Origin: JANNSX01 sp041397825
GTDB lineage: Bacteria > Pseudomonadota > Alphaproteobacteria > Rhizobiales > Hyphomicrobiaceae
Assembly (NCBI GenBank): GCA_041397825.1
Contig: JAWKVX010000005.1
Location: 434,001-498,000, forward strand
Length of the DNA stretch: 64,000 nt
Direction: 5' to 3'
The translations under genes and the position numbers were made by a program. Position 1 is the stretch's first letter; each line of letters starts with the position of its first letter. Positions 35,449 to 44,199 of this stretch are shown piece after piece. The notes below the pieces were generated by a model. It made no database searches, had not been told where the DNA came from, and saw only the letters and a list, made by a program, of their open reading frames with translations.

Positions 35449-36302
35449 ACTACCGCCATGCCTACCATGCCGGCAACTTCGGCGACGTGCTGAAGCACGC
35501 CGTCCTGGCCTCGATCCTGACCTATCTCAAGCGCAAGCCACAGCCCTTTCGCGTCATCGATGTCCATGCCGGCATCGGCCGCTATGATCTGACGGGGGTC
35601 GAGGCCGGCAAGACCGGTGAATGGCAGGGCGGCATCGGCCGGCTGATCGGGTCGGACGCGGCGCCATTGCCTGATGGCATCGAAGCCATTCTTGCGCCCT
35701 ATCTCGACGGCGTCCGTGCGTTGAATGGGCCGGGCCGCATCGATGTCTATCCGGGCTCGCCGCTGGTCGCGCGCCTGCTGATGCGGCCGGACGATCGCCT
35801 CGTTGTCAACGAGCTGCATCCGGCGGATCGTGCAGCGCTGGAGGCGGAGCTCGGTCGCGACAGGGCCGTCAAGGTGATGAGTCTCGATGCCTGGATCGCG
35901 GTCAAGGCGCTCTTGCCGCCGCCCGAACGACGCGGCGTCGTGCTGATCGACCCGCCCTATGAGCAGCCGGACGAGTTGGCGAAGGCGATCACCGCAATCG
36001 ACGAGGCGATGGCGCGCTTTGCGACCGGCATCGTGCTGCTCTGGTATCCGATCAAGGCCTCGAGCGAGCACAGGGCCGTCCATCAGGCCATCGGCGCGCG
36101 AAAGTCCCTCAAGGCTCTCGTTGCCGAGGTGACGGTTCGCCCGGACGTCGAGGCGCGTGGCCTCAACGGCTCCGGCCTCGCCGTCATCAATCCGCCATGG
36201 ACGCTGCGGACGGAGCTCGAGGCCCTGCTGCCGTTCCTTGCTCAGCGGCTGGCTCAGCGTCCGGGTGGCGGCTATAGCCTGACCGCCACCGGAGGTGCCT
36301 GA
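35445..36302 (+). CDS. rlmJ: 23S rRNA (adenine(2030)-N6)-methyltransferase RlmJ
   Basis: A 285-residue methyltransferase that modifies A2030 of 23S rRNA. The N-terminus MNYRHAYHAGNFGDVLKHAV is diagnostic for RlmJ, followed by RVIDVHAGIGRYDL (SAM-binding), and the catalytic IDPPYEQPDE (DPPY). The start is a TTG at 35445 that overlaps the patatin stop codon; it gives exactly the conserved N-terminus, so it is favoured over any downstream ATG. Confidence 0.92.
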   Translation: MNYRHAYHAGNFGDVLKHAVLASILTYLKRKPQPFRVIDVHAGIGRYDLTGVEAGKTGEWQGGIGRLIGSDAAPLPDGIEAILAPYLDGVRALNGPGRIDVYPGSPLVARLLMRPDDRLVVNELHPADRAALEAELGRDRAVKVMSLDAWIAVKALLPPPERRGVVLIDPPYEQPDELAKAITAIDEAMARFATGIVLLWYPIKASSEHRAVHQAIGARKSLKALVAEVTVRPDVEARGLNGSGLAVINPPWTLRTELEALLPFLAQRLAQRPGGGYSLTATGGA

Positions 36303-36305
36303 GGG

Positions 36306-36339
36306 CTCTCCCCGCCGCGCAGACGCGCGGCCGGGAGAG
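36306..36339. terminator. 15-base hairpin between convergent rlmJ and the small exported-protein gene
   Basis: CTCTCCCCGCCGCGC and GCGCGGCCGGGAGAG form a stem of 15 pairs with one mismatch and an AGAC loop, four bases after the rlmJ stop. It lies between convergent genes and can serve as a terminator for either, although no T-run is present. Confidence 0.65.
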
Positions 36340-36361
36340 GATGCGGCCTGCGGGGAACCGA

Positions 36362-36589
36362 CTACTGCCGTGTCGAGCCGTAGACGACCCAAGCCGGCTG
36401 TTTGCCGGCGCCCGCGTTATTGGCCAGGAATCCGCTGAGCGTTGTCGTCGAGGCGCTGGCGGGCATCACTGCCTGGGCCACAGGGGCTGGGCGCAGACGT
36501 GCCTCCTTCGTCGCGTTCTCGGCGGCTGCCGAAAGGGCGAATGTGCCGAGGCCAGCGGCGATAGTCATGATCATCGCGATGGTTCTCAT
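36362..36589 (-). CDS. Small exported protein of unknown function
   Basis: A 75-residue protein with a clear signal peptide (MRTIAMIMTIAAGLGTFALS then AAA cleavage) and a short mature part, ENATKEARLRPAPVAQAV to the C-terminus WVVYGSTRQ. An AAGGAAAAG ribosome site precedes the ATG, which supports it as real. I recognise no family; the mature chain is low-complexity and lacks Cys. It is convergent with rlmJ. Confidence 0.6.
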   Translation of the reverse strand: MRTIAMIMTIAAGLGTFALSAAAENATKEARLRPAPVAQAVMPASASTTTLSGFLANNAGAGKQPAWVVYGSTRQ

Positions 36590-36810
36590 GGTCTTTTCCT
36601 TTCTTGATTGTGGGCGCCGGGAAACCGCCGCCGTTGCTCAAGAAATGGGACGTACCGCGTAACCGCCAAGGCCGCCTCGCCGGGACGTGATCCGAGTTCA
36701 GAAGCGCGTGATCTTTCTTACCTCCACCCGCGCCCTCGTCGTGCCGAGGACCTGTCCTCGGCCTGATTGGCAAGCCAGATCGCGATGGATTCAATCGCTA
36801 TTGGAGGGGC

Positions 36811-37128
36811 CTAGAACAGCTTCAGGCCGGGTGGCAGCGGCAACCCGCCGGTCACTTCCTGCATCCTCTCCTGCATGGCCCGCTCGGCTTTGCCCTTGGC
36901 ATCCTGATGGGCGGCGAGAATGAGATCCTCGAGGATTTCGCCTTCTTCCGGCTTGAGCAGGCTCGGGTCGATCTTGATGGACTTCAGAGTCATCTTGCCG
37001 GACAGCGTCACGCGGACGAGGCCACCGCCGGACTGGCCCTCGACCTCGAGGCTCTCGAGCTCGGCCTGCATCGCCTCCATCTTGGACTGGAGCTGCTGCG
37101 CCTGTTTCATCATTTGCATGATGTTCAT
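36811..37128 (-). CDS. ybaB: YbaB/EbfC family nucleoid-associated protein
   Basis: A 105-residue protein with the family N-terminus MNIMQMMKQAQQLQSKMEAM and the characteristic GGGLVRVTLSGKMTLKSIKI segment, followed by the C-terminal helical part ending in PPGLKLF. YbaB/EbfC dimers bind DNA as tweezers and are encoded next to dnaX, as here (about 200 bases downstream of dnaX on the same strand). The recR gene that usually follows is not present; a small exported-protein gene follows instead. Confidence 0.95.
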   Translation of the reverse strand: MNIMQMMKQAQQLQSKMEAMQAELESLEVEGQSGGGLVRVTLSGKMTLKSIKIDPSLLKPEEGEILEDLILAAHQDAKGKAERAMQERMQEVTGGLPLPPGLKLF

Positions 37129-37327
37129 GTCGGTCTGATCCTCGTTGCTTGGTCGCTGCCCGTGCTCGTGTGGTGTCGCGCCTTTGTTGACCTATGGTGC
37201 GGCAAGTGTTGGGTCAACAAAGGTGCGATCAACGCCACACCACGCCGATGATTGTCCGAGTGACCCTCATGTCGCGCCATAGTCGCCAGCGGCCGTCTCC
37301 GTCCCTCGATTTTGGCGCGACGGGCCA

Positions 37328-39169
37328 CTAGCCCGCGGCACTCTCGTCATCGTTTTGCGAGATCGGCCGGACATCGACGATCTCAGCATCAGGAAATGCG
37401 GCAAGGGTCGCCTGCAGCATCGCCGTCTTCTTGACGCGCTCGATCTCGGCCTCGATGGCCTCGCGCCTCACCTCGCCGAGCGGCCTCTCGCCCTGTTCGC
37501 GTGAGACCGCGACCATCCACCGCTCGCCGGTCCAGCGCTGAAGCTTCTGCGACAGGTCGCCGACGAGGTTGGGGCTCGCGCCCTCGACGAGCGCGATCTC
37601 GATCTTCGGAGGCTCGAAGCGGACGAGCCTGACCCGCTCCTCGAGCTCGATCTTGAGTAGAGCGTCGCGCTTCGAGCCGACAAAGTCGACGAGCTCCTGG
37701 AAGCTCTGGAACTTCGGGGCGCTGGGGACGGTTGTGGGCCGGTCAGAGATCGGAGCCAGCGGCATCTCGTCCTCGTGCGTTGGCACAGATTCGAGATCGA
37801 GAAACTCGGCATCGGCCGCACCGTAGTCGTCCGGAGAGGCGACGTCAGGCGCCCCCTCGTCCGAGGCCAACATGTCCTCCGTCTCGAAACTGGCCTCCGC
37901 CTCTCTCTGCGGGGGTGACTCCGCGGGCCGGGCGGCCGAGCCGCGCTGGGCGCCGAGTCGCCGGATCACCTCGTCGGGCCCTGGCAGCGAGGCCATGTGG
38001 CACATTCGGACGACCAGCATCTCGAGCGCCATGCCGGCCTGGGCGGCCCGGGCGATCTCCTCGTGACCGGCGAGCAGCATTTGCCAGGCGCGCGACAGCA
38101 GCGCCACGCCGAGCCGGCCAGCAAGATCGGCCGAGCGTTTGCGCTCTTCGTTGGACAGCCCCTCGCTGGCCGCCTCCGCACCTCCGACGCGCACCCGCGT
38201 CACGGCATTGACGCACTCGGCGAGATCGCCCGCCAGCTCCAAGGGATCCGCGCCGTCGGCGATCAGTCCGTCGACCTGCTGCAGCGCCTCCTTCGTCTTG
38301 CCGCCGAGCACGAGCTCGAGGAGATCGAAGATGCGACCGCGATCGGCGAGACCGAGCATGTCGCGCACCGCCTGGTCCTCGACCTTCCCTTCGGTCGAGG
38401 CGAAAGCTTGATCGAGAATCGACAGGCCGTCGCGGACCGAGCCTTCGGCGGCCCGGGCGATGAGCCGCAGCGCCTCCTCCTCGACTTCGAACCCCTCGGC
38501 CGCGGCGATGCGCTCGAAATGAGCGATGAGCTGGCTCGCCTCGACCCGGCGCAGATCGAAACGCTGGCAGCGCGAGAGCACCGTCACCGGCACCTTGCGG
38601 ATCTCGGTCGTGGCGAAGATGAACTTCACATGCGGTGGCGGCTCCTCGAGCGTCTTCAGGAGGGCGTTGAACGCCCCCTTCGACAGCATGTGGACCTCAT
38701 CGATGATGTAGACCTTCATGCGGGCCGCCAGCGGCTTGTAGCGCACGCTCTCGATCATCTCGCGGATGTTGTCGACGCCGGTGTTCGAGGCGGCGTCCAT
38801 CTCGAGCACGTCAGGGTGCCGGCTCTCCATGATCGCCTGGCAGTGCGTGCCGGGCTCCGGCATGTCGACGGACGGGCTATCGATGCCCGGCCGCTCGTAG
38901 TTGAAGGCGCGCGCCATGATGCGGGCGGTCGTCGTCTTGCCGACGCCGCGCACGCCGGTCAGCATGAAGGCCTGAGCGATGCGGCCGGTCCGGAAGGCAT
39001 TCCGGATCGTCGTCACCATCGCCTCCTGGCCGATCAGATCCTCGAAGGTTTGCGGCCGGTACTTTCGGGCGAGCACCAGATACGGGGTGGGTTCCCCCGC
39101 GACCGGACCTGGCGAGGCTCCGGCCTCACCGGATTTGGCTGCTTCGGAGCTGGATTTGCGCTTCGCCAT
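37328..39169 (-). CDS. dnaX: DNA polymerase III subunits gamma and tau
   Basis: A 613-residue clamp-loader subunit. The N-terminal AAA+ domain includes YLVLARKYRPQTFEDLIGQE, Walker A GVRGVGKTTTARIMAR, Walker B IDEVHMLSKGAFNALLKTLE and the sensor/arginine-finger region SRCQRFDLRR. The usual zinc module between Walker A and B is reduced: only one Cys (GTHCQAI) remains, in a segment lengthened with Pro/Asp-rich residues. An acidic linker precedes the C-terminal tau-like domain. No A-rich slippery sequence for a gamma form was noticed. Start at 39169 (MAKRKSSSE); an in-frame codon at 39205 is less likely. The SRP RNA gene lies upstream, the classical ffs-dnaX-ybaB order. Confidence 0.94.
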   Translation of the reverse strand: MAKRKSSSEAAKSGEAGASPGPVAGEPTPYLVLARKYRPQTFEDLIGQEAMVTTIRNAFRTGRIAQAFMLTGVRGVGKTTTARIMARAFNYERPGIDSPSVDMPEPGTHCQAIMESRHPDVLEMDAASNTGVDNIREMIESVRYKPLAARMKVYIIDEVHMLSKGAFNALLKTLEEPPPHVKFIFATTEIRKVPVTVLSRCQRFDLRRVEASQLIAHFERIAAAEGFEVEEEALRLIARAAEGSVRDGLSILDQAFASTEGKVEDQAVRDMLGLADRGRIFDLLELVLGGKTKEALQQVDGLIADGADPLELAGDLAECVNAVTRVRVGGAEAASEGLSNEERKRSADLAGRLGVALLSRAWQMLLAGHEEIARAAQAGMALEMLVVRMCHMASLPGPDEVIRRLGAQRGSAARPAESPPQREAEASFETEDMLASDEGAPDVASPDDYGAADAEFLDLESVPTHEDEMPLAPISDRPTTVPSAPKFQSFQELVDFVGSKRDALLKIELEERVRLVRFEPPKIEIALVEGASPNLVGDLSQKLQRWTGERWMVAVSREQGERPLGEVRREAIEAEIERVKKTAMLQATLAAFPDAEIVDVRPISQNDDESAAG

Positions 39170-39225
39170 GGTTGAGGCATAGCCCCGGGGCAGGGTCGAG
39201 TTCAAGCCGCAGCCGGCCGGGGGCG

Positions 39226-39647
39226 TCAGTCCGGCGGCTCGCCGGGATGGCTCTTGCAGCCCGCCGGCAGCTGAAGCCCTTCGAGCTTGCGCGCCGTCCA
39301 GATGTGATAAAGCTGGTCGAAATCAACCGGCTCGTCCAGCGAGCCGCCCTTGATGGACAGGGTCTCGGCGTTGGGCTCCGTCTCGTGCCAGAGCCGGGAG
39401 CCGCAGGTCGGGCAGAACCAGCAGTCCAGCGTGCCGCCACTGTCGGTCGGCCGGGACCAGCGCCTTGGCGCCCCCGCCGTCAGCGCGAAGCCGGACCGTG
39501 GCACAATCACCGAAATGCCGAAGGCCGAGGCCGACTGCTTCTGGCACTCCCGGCAATGACAGGCATAGCAACGGACGGGCTCCCGGTCGATCCGGTAGCG
39601 GACGGCGCCGCACTGGCAGCCGCCGGTCCTCGTCTGGCGCGCGTCAT
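39226..39647 (-). pseudogene. GFA family (glutathione-dependent formaldehyde-activating enzyme-like) gene with an N-terminal frameshift
   Basis: The frame read from about 39627 downwards encodes a complete GFA/CENP-V domain: TGGCQCGAVRYRIDREPVRC, YACHCRECQKQSASAFGISV, then GTLDCWFCPTCGSRLWHETE and IKGGSLD, with all the zinc-binding cysteines. No start codon precedes it in that frame. The only nearby ATG, at 39647, reads MTRARRG in a different frame and would join if one base were restored near 39629. So the gene is intact except for a one-base loss at codon 7 or so; either a real frameshift or a sequence error. It lies between dnaX and the SRP RNA gene on the same strand. Confidence 0.72.
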
Positions 39648-39715
39648 GAGATATGGGTCGATCTCCCGACGAGGCCCTGGGCTGAGGTCACAGACGACAC
39701 TCGACTTGGCGTAAG

Positions 39716-39812
39716 AAGGAGGCTGGCAGCAACCCGGCTCTGACTCGTTGGGGCTGCTTCCTTCCGGACCTGACCCGGTTGGCGAGGGATCCGTCCACCA
39801 CCAACCTCCCTC
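39716..39812 (-). ncRNA. ffs: Signal recognition particle RNA, small bacterial type
   Basis: On the minus strand the conserved SRP domain IV is plain: GGTCAGGTCCGGAAGGAAGC AGCC (asymmetric and symmetric loops that bind Ffh). The closing stem pairs GGAGGTTGG at the 5' end with CCAGCCTCC at the 3' end, nine pairs including one G-U. This is the short 4.5S-type RNA that works with Ffh in membrane-protein targeting. Its place upstream of dnaX is the usual one. Ends are estimated from the stem to within a few bases. Confidence 0.93.
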
Positions 39813-40032
39813 CCGCATTATGCGGATCGGCCGCGTCCCGTGCAACCCTGCCCGCCGGGTCCCGTTTCAAGTCCCCGCTACAATTGTAACGAGGGGTTGC
39901 CGGATACATTCGGCAACCCAGCTTAGTCAGCAGACGTGCCGATGGTCTCGCTCGCGAGGGGGCGGCGCCAGCTCAAGACAAAAGAACCAAGAAATGGTCG
40001 GCGGGAGGGCCTCCTGCTGGGGAGGATCCGTC

Positions 40033-40965
40033 ATGCCTGGAATCGGAGCGACACTCTTCGCGCTCGGCAGTGCCTGCGCCTACGGCGCCGGCGACTTTGT
40101 TGGTGGACGGGCCGCGACGCGGCTGCCGACGCTGACCGTGCTCTTGATCGCCCAGCTCGGCGCGAGCGCCTTGGCCGTGGCGGTGGCGTGGCGGGTCGGC
40201 AATGGTCCGGTTCTGCCCTCGGCGGCGCTGCTTGGTGCCATTGGCGGCCTTTGCCATGTCGCCGCGGTCGGGTGCCTCTATCATGGCCTGGCGCACGGGC
40301 GGATCACCATCGTCGCGCCGGTCTCCGGTGTACTCAACATCGCGCTGCCGGCGCTGGTCGATGGCCTGGCGGTCCATGGGCTGGGCATGCTGCAGGCCGC
40401 CGGTATTCTGTTGGCCGGAGTGGCGGTCTGCATGATCACGAAAGGTGTTGCCGAGGCGGACCGGCGGTCGGCGACGCCGGTGCTGAGCATCGGTCTCGGC
40501 GTGGCGAGCGGCCTGCTGTTCGGCGCTTCCGACCTCGCCGTCGGATCGGTCGCGGTCGATCAGACGAGCGGTGCTGTCATGGCGGCTCGCCTGATCGGCA
40601 CCATGGGTGTGGCAGTGACGGTGTTGATCGTCTTTGCGCGTCGGCTCACGGTCATCTGTCTGCGCCGTCTCCTGCCGGCCCAGGCGCTGGTCGCTGCACA
40701 TCGTCGACCGGCTCTTGATCGGAGCCAGCTCACAGCCGGTATCGCCATGGCGCTGTCTGCCGGTCTCCTCGATTGCGGCGGCCATCTCGCCTATGCCGAA
40801 TCGGCTGCGCTGGGCGAGCTCAGCAGTGCCGTTGCCGTCACGGCGATGTTCCCCGCCGTCTCGGTGCTGCTGGCCATCGTCGTACTCAAGGAGCGTATCG
40901 GTCGGCTTCAGTCGCTCGGCCTCGGCGTCTCGGCCGGTGCCGTCGTGATGCTTGCCGGAGCCTGA
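40033..40965 (+). CDS. EamA/DMT-family transporter
   Basis: A 310-residue membrane protein with ten predicted helices in two EamA repeats: ATLFALGSACAYGAGDFVGG, GAIGGLCHVAAVGCLYHGLA, APVSGVLNIALPALVDGLAV in the first half, and GLLDCGGHLAYAESAALGEL then SSAVAVTAMFPAVSVLLAIV and LKERIGRLQSLGLGVSAGAV in the second. The ATG at 40033 has GGGGAGGAT upstream. A metabolite or amino-acid exporter is likely; the substrate is not known. It stands 40 bases upstream of nudC on the same strand and may belong to that operon. Confidence 0.86.
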   Translation: MPGIGATLFALGSACAYGAGDFVGGRAATRLPTLTVLLIAQLGASALAVAVAWRVGNGPVLPSAALLGAIGGLCHVAAVGCLYHGLAHGRITIVAPVSGVLNIALPALVDGLAVHGLGMLQAAGILLAGVAVCMITKGVAEADRRSATPVLSIGLGVASGLLFGASDLAVGSVAVDQTSGAVMAARLIGTMGVAVTVLIVFARRLTVICLRRLLPAQALVAAHRRPALDRSQLTAGIAMALSAGLLDCGGHLAYAESAALGELSSAVAVTAMFPAVSVLLAIVVLKERIGRLQSLGLGVSAGAVVMLAGA

Positions 40966-41005
40966 GGCATCGCTCTAAGCTCCCCCGTCACCCACGGAGG
41001 AGCCG

Positions 41006-41944
41006 ATGCCCACAATAGGGCCGATGCGGACACTCGACCGGATGAGCCCGCGACGCGCCGACGATGCCTGGATCGAGGCGCGGCGCCTCGCACCCGGGAC
41101 CCGCTACCTCATCACCGTCGAGCACAAACCCTGCATCCTGGCCGCCGAGCCCGGTACGCGGACCGGTCTCCGTTTCTTCTCGCATGCGGAGATCGCCGCC
41201 TTCGGCCTCGAGCGCCATCCCGCCATCTTCCTCGGACTCGAAGGCGGCGAGCGCGCGCATTTTGCGCTCGACATCACCGAGCACCGGGCCAGGGCTGTGC
41301 CCGGCGGGCCGTTCATCCTGAAACCGTTCGTCGATTTGCGGAGCCTCGCCGTGCAGGGGGCGCTGTCGCCGGAGGAGCTCTCGCTTGCCGGCGAGGCCCG
41401 TGCGCTTGCCGAATGGCACAACACGCATCGCTGCTGCGGTCATTGCGGCTCGACCACCGACATCAAGGACGCCGGCTGGCGGCGCAAGTGCTGGAGCTGC
41501 GGCCGCGATCATTTCCCGCGCACCGATCCCGTCGTCATCATGCTCGTGACCTATGGCAACAAGTGCCTGCTCGGCCACGAAGAGCGGTTCCATCCGAAGA
41601 TGTTCTCGACGCTCGCCGGGTTCCTCGAGCCGGGCGAGGATATCGAGCATGCGGTCGGGCGCGAGGTGAAGGAGGAGGTCGGCCTCGACATCGGCCGGGT
41701 CATCTATCAGGAGAGCCAGCCCTGGCCATTTCCGCATTCGCTGATGATCGGTTGCCGGGCCGAGGCGCTGCACGACCGCGTCGTCGTCGATCCGAACGAG
41801 CTGACCTCGGCGCGCTGGTTCGACCGAGGGGAGATTCGCGCCATGGACGAGGGGCGACATCCGGAGGAGCTGATCATCCCTGGCCGGCATGCGATTGCCC
41901 GCAAGCTCATTCTCGCCTGGTTGGACGATGGCGCCGCGGGATGA
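41006..41944 (+). CDS. nudC: NAD(+) diphosphatase / NAD-cap hydrolase NudC
   Basis: A 312-residue Nudix hydrolase splitting NADH/NAD to NMN and AMP and removing NAD caps from RNA. The zinc ribbon is HRCCGHCGSTTDIKDAGWRR then KCWSCG (four Cys), followed by HFPRTDPVVIMLV and the Nudix box GFLEPGEDIEHAVGREVKEE VGL. The NudC-specific SQPWPFPHSLMIG follows. Its stop overlaps the next gene by four bases. Confidence 0.95.
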   Translation: MPTIGPMRTLDRMSPRRADDAWIEARRLAPGTRYLITVEHKPCILAAEPGTRTGLRFFSHAEIAAFGLERHPAIFLGLEGGERAHFALDITEHRARAVPGGPFILKPFVDLRSLAVQGALSPEELSLAGEARALAEWHNTHRCCGHCGSTTDIKDAGWRRKCWSCGRDHFPRTDPVVIMLVTYGNKCLLGHEERFHPKMFSTLAGFLEPGEDIEHAVGREVKEEVGLDIGRVIYQESQPWPFPHSLMIGCRAEALHDRVVVDPNELTSARWFDRGEIRAMDEGRHPEELIIPGRHAIARKLILAWLDDGAAG

Positions 41945-42714
41945 GTGAAGATGTGGCGAAGCGGGCAGGACGGGGTGCCGCGAGCCCGACGCGCGTGCGC
42001 CTCGGCTTCCTCTATCCGCCGACTGGCGCCGAGCACGAGCTCTACCTGGCCGGCGAGGCGCTCGATCCCCGGGTCAGCGTCGCCGTCGTCGGCGTCCGAA
42101 TCTCCGGCGGCGACGATGAGCATGCGTCACACCATCTCCGAGCCACGGCGGCCATAGCCAATCTCGCCTTGTCGGCGCGCGTGCTGGCGCATCTCAGGCC
42201 GGCGTCGGTGATGTGGGCCTGCACCAGCGGTAGTTTCATCGATGGCCTGGCCTTTGCCCGGACCCAGGCGGCGGCCCTGTCGGAGATCGCTGGAGCGCCC
42301 GCCTCGTCGACTTCACTCGCTTTTGTTTCGGCACTCCAGTGCCTCGGCATCGGCAAGGTCGCGGTGCTGGCGACCTATCCCGAGACAACGAGCCAGGCCT
42401 TTGCGGAGTTCCTTTCCGAAGCCGGCGTCACCATCGATCGTCTCGACTGGCTCGACGCACCGTCTGGTCCGGCCGCAGCCGCCTTCGCCAAGGAGCGATT
42501 CCTCGACGGGGCAAGCCGGCTCGGCGTCCCTGCCGGCGGCGCGCTGCTGCTTCCCGACACTGCCGTGCCGTCGCTCGATCTGGTCGGCCCGCTCGAGGCG
42601 CAGCTCGGGTGCCCGGTGCTGACCGCCAATCAGGTGACGGTCTGGGAGGCCGCGCGTCTCGCCGGTATCCGGGGTCCTGGCCCTGGCCGGCTCTTCACGG
42701 AAGGAACGACATGA
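41941..42714 (+). CDS. Asp/Glu racemase superfamily protein (maleate isomerase / arylmalonate decarboxylase-like)
   Basis: A 257-residue protein with the family start VRLGFLYPPTGAEHELYLAG and the first active-site element VMWACTSGSFIDG (Cys near residue 88). In the position of the second catalytic Cys the sequence reads GGALLLPDTAVPSLDL with no Cys, so a two-Cys racemase or isomerase mechanism is not expected; single-Cys relatives include decarboxylases. Substrate unknown. It is coupled by four-base overlaps to nudC upstream and to the ornithine-cyclodeaminase-like gene downstream. The start is the ATG inside the nudC stop. Confidence 0.78.
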   Translation: MSEDVAKRAGRGAASPTRVRLGFLYPPTGAEHELYLAGEALDPRVSVAVVGVRISGGDDEHASHHLRATAAIANLALSARVLAHLRPASVMWACTSGSFIDGLAFARTQAAALSEIAGAPASSTSLAFVSALQCLGIGKVAVLATYPETTSQAFAEFLSEAGVTIDRLDWLDAPSGPAAAAFAKERFLDGASRLGVPAGGALLLPDTAVPSLDLVGPLEAQLGCPVLTANQVTVWEAARLAGIRGPGPGRLFTEGTT

Positions 42715-43688
42715 CACTCCGCATCGGCAAGGAGCTGCTCTACCTCTCTCGCCAGACCGTGCTTGATCTCGCCATCACGCCGGCCCAGGTGACGGATGCC
42801 GTCGAGGCCTCGTTCCGCGCCAAGGCGGAAGGCCGGGGCTTCACGCGGCCGAAGATCCTGATCGCCCGTCCCGACGGCAAGATGTTCATGGCCAAGGCCG
42901 GTGCGACGCTTGGGCCGGCCTATGCCGCCATCAAGTGGCTGGGCTTCTTTCCGGGCAATATCGACAAAGGGATGCCCGACTATATTCCGCTCATTCTCCT
43001 GAACGACGGCGAGACGGGCTATCCGATCGCGTTGATGGACGGCACATGGCTCACCGAGCGTCGCACGGGCTCCATGTCGGCCCTGGCGGCACGCTACATG
43101 GCGCGTCCAGAGTCCTCGCGCGTCGGCTTCATCGCCGCCGGCAGCCAGGCCCGCGGTCACCTCGATGCGCTGATACCCCTCTTCAAGCTCAGCGAGGTCG
43201 TGGTTTACAGCCGAACACTCAGATCGGCCGAGGCCTTTGCGGCCTACGCGGCGACACTCGGTCTGGCGGCGCGGGCGACTGCCAAGCCGCGCGAGGCCGT
43301 CGAGGGCATGGACATCGTCGTCTCGAGCGTGCCGCACAAGTCGGTCGGATCTCTCGAGCTCGACGGCGCCTGGGTGGCGCCCGGGACCTATGCGGCGATG
43401 GTCGATCTCGGCTACTCTTGGCGGACGCCGTCACTCGAGGTCTTCACGCGCATCGTCACCGACGATGTCGAGCAGAGCGGGCCCAATGGCAGCGAGAAGC
43501 TCAACTATCAGGGGGCGTTCGCGGGCGAGCTCGCCGATCTCGTCGGCGGATCGGTGAGAGGCCGGGAGAGTCCGGCGGAGCGCAATGCCTTCATTTTCTC
43601 GGGCGTCGGTCTCGCCGACACGCTGCCGGCTGCCCTCGTCTATGAGCGGGCGATGGCCGCCGGCAAAGGCACCATCCTGCCCCTGTGA
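42711..43688 (+). CDS. Ornithine cyclodeaminase / mu-crystallin family protein
   Basis: A 325-residue NAD(P)-dependent enzyme of the OCD/mu-crystallin family. Landmarks: KMFMAKAGATLGPAYAAIKW (substrate Lys region), ALMDGTWLTERRTGSMSALA, the Rossmann stretch RVGFIAAGSQARGHLDALIP and DIVVSSVP. Members convert ornithine to proline, reduce ketimines, or act as alanine or ectoine-pathway dehydrogenases, so the substrate is open. The Rossmann motif is GSQARG rather than GxGxxA, as in some subgroups. Its start overlaps the preceding stop, completing a three-gene coupled operon with nudC and the racemase-like gene. Confidence 0.84.
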   Translation: MTLRIGKELLYLSRQTVLDLAITPAQVTDAVEASFRAKAEGRGFTRPKILIARPDGKMFMAKAGATLGPAYAAIKWLGFFPGNIDKGMPDYIPLILLNDGETGYPIALMDGTWLTERRTGSMSALAARYMARPESSRVGFIAAGSQARGHLDALIPLFKLSEVVVYSRTLRSAEAFAAYAATLGLAARATAKPREAVEGMDIVVSSVPHKSVGSLELDGAWVAPGTYAAMVDLGYSWRTPSLEVFTRIVTDDVEQSGPNGSEKLNYQGAFAGELADLVGGSVRGRESPAERNAFIFSGVGLADTLPAALVYERAMAAGKGTILPL

Positions 43689-44199
43689 ATCCGACGGGTC
43701 GCCCCGCCCCGTCCGTCATCCTCGGTCGAGCTGCAGGCGCGCGACGGTTAGGGATCCAGCGTCCGGGCCTTCGCCGAAGGCGCAATCGTGACGGCCTCTG
43801 GCCGAAGCCTCTCCTCAATCTCCGTCGGGAGTTCACCGTTACGAATCCCCCGCAAGCTCAGTGTTCCCGTTTTCCATGCGCCGGAGAGCCTGCGCGAAAG
43901 TTGTCCCCGGTCGCGAAACCTCGCGAATACTCACTCCGTCACCCGGCGAGGGGCGTTTCTGCAGTGGAGTCTCGTCGAAGCGCGGCGTGACCGGCGGCTG
44001 CCCGAAGGCCAATGCAGGTCCGGAGGCAGGGTATGCACCTGGTCCCGGGCAGGGTGAGATTCCTGTCCCCGTGTGGCCGCTCGCAAGCTCACCCCGTAGT
44101 CCACGCTCGCTCAGCGGTGAGCTTGTGAGCATGAGGCCACACGGGGACAGGAGTCTTGATGCACCGGACCGGATCGTATGGATGACGGTCCGTCGACCC
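43689..44199. other. Intergenic region between convergent genes
   Basis: About 510 bases with no convincing gene, lying between the ornithine-cyclodeaminase-like gene and the 3' end of the hxlB-like gene. It contains the large palindrome at 44058-44155, described separately. Short open frames are present but none has a ribosome site or recognisable product. Confidence 0.55.
44058..44155. repeat. Large imperfect palindrome (about 98 bases)
   Basis: The left arm (44058-44093) and right arm (44116-44155) are inverted copies. The core CCTGTCCCCGTGTGGCC pairs perfectly with GGCCACACGGGGACAGG. The inner parts GCTCGCAAGCTCACC and GGTGAGCTTGTGAGC pair with one mismatch, with a four-base bulge (ATGA) in the right arm and a 22-base loop. 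The arms are far longer than a normal terminator stem. It could be a bidirectional terminator, a REP/palindromic mobile element or a recombination site. Confidence 0.8.
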
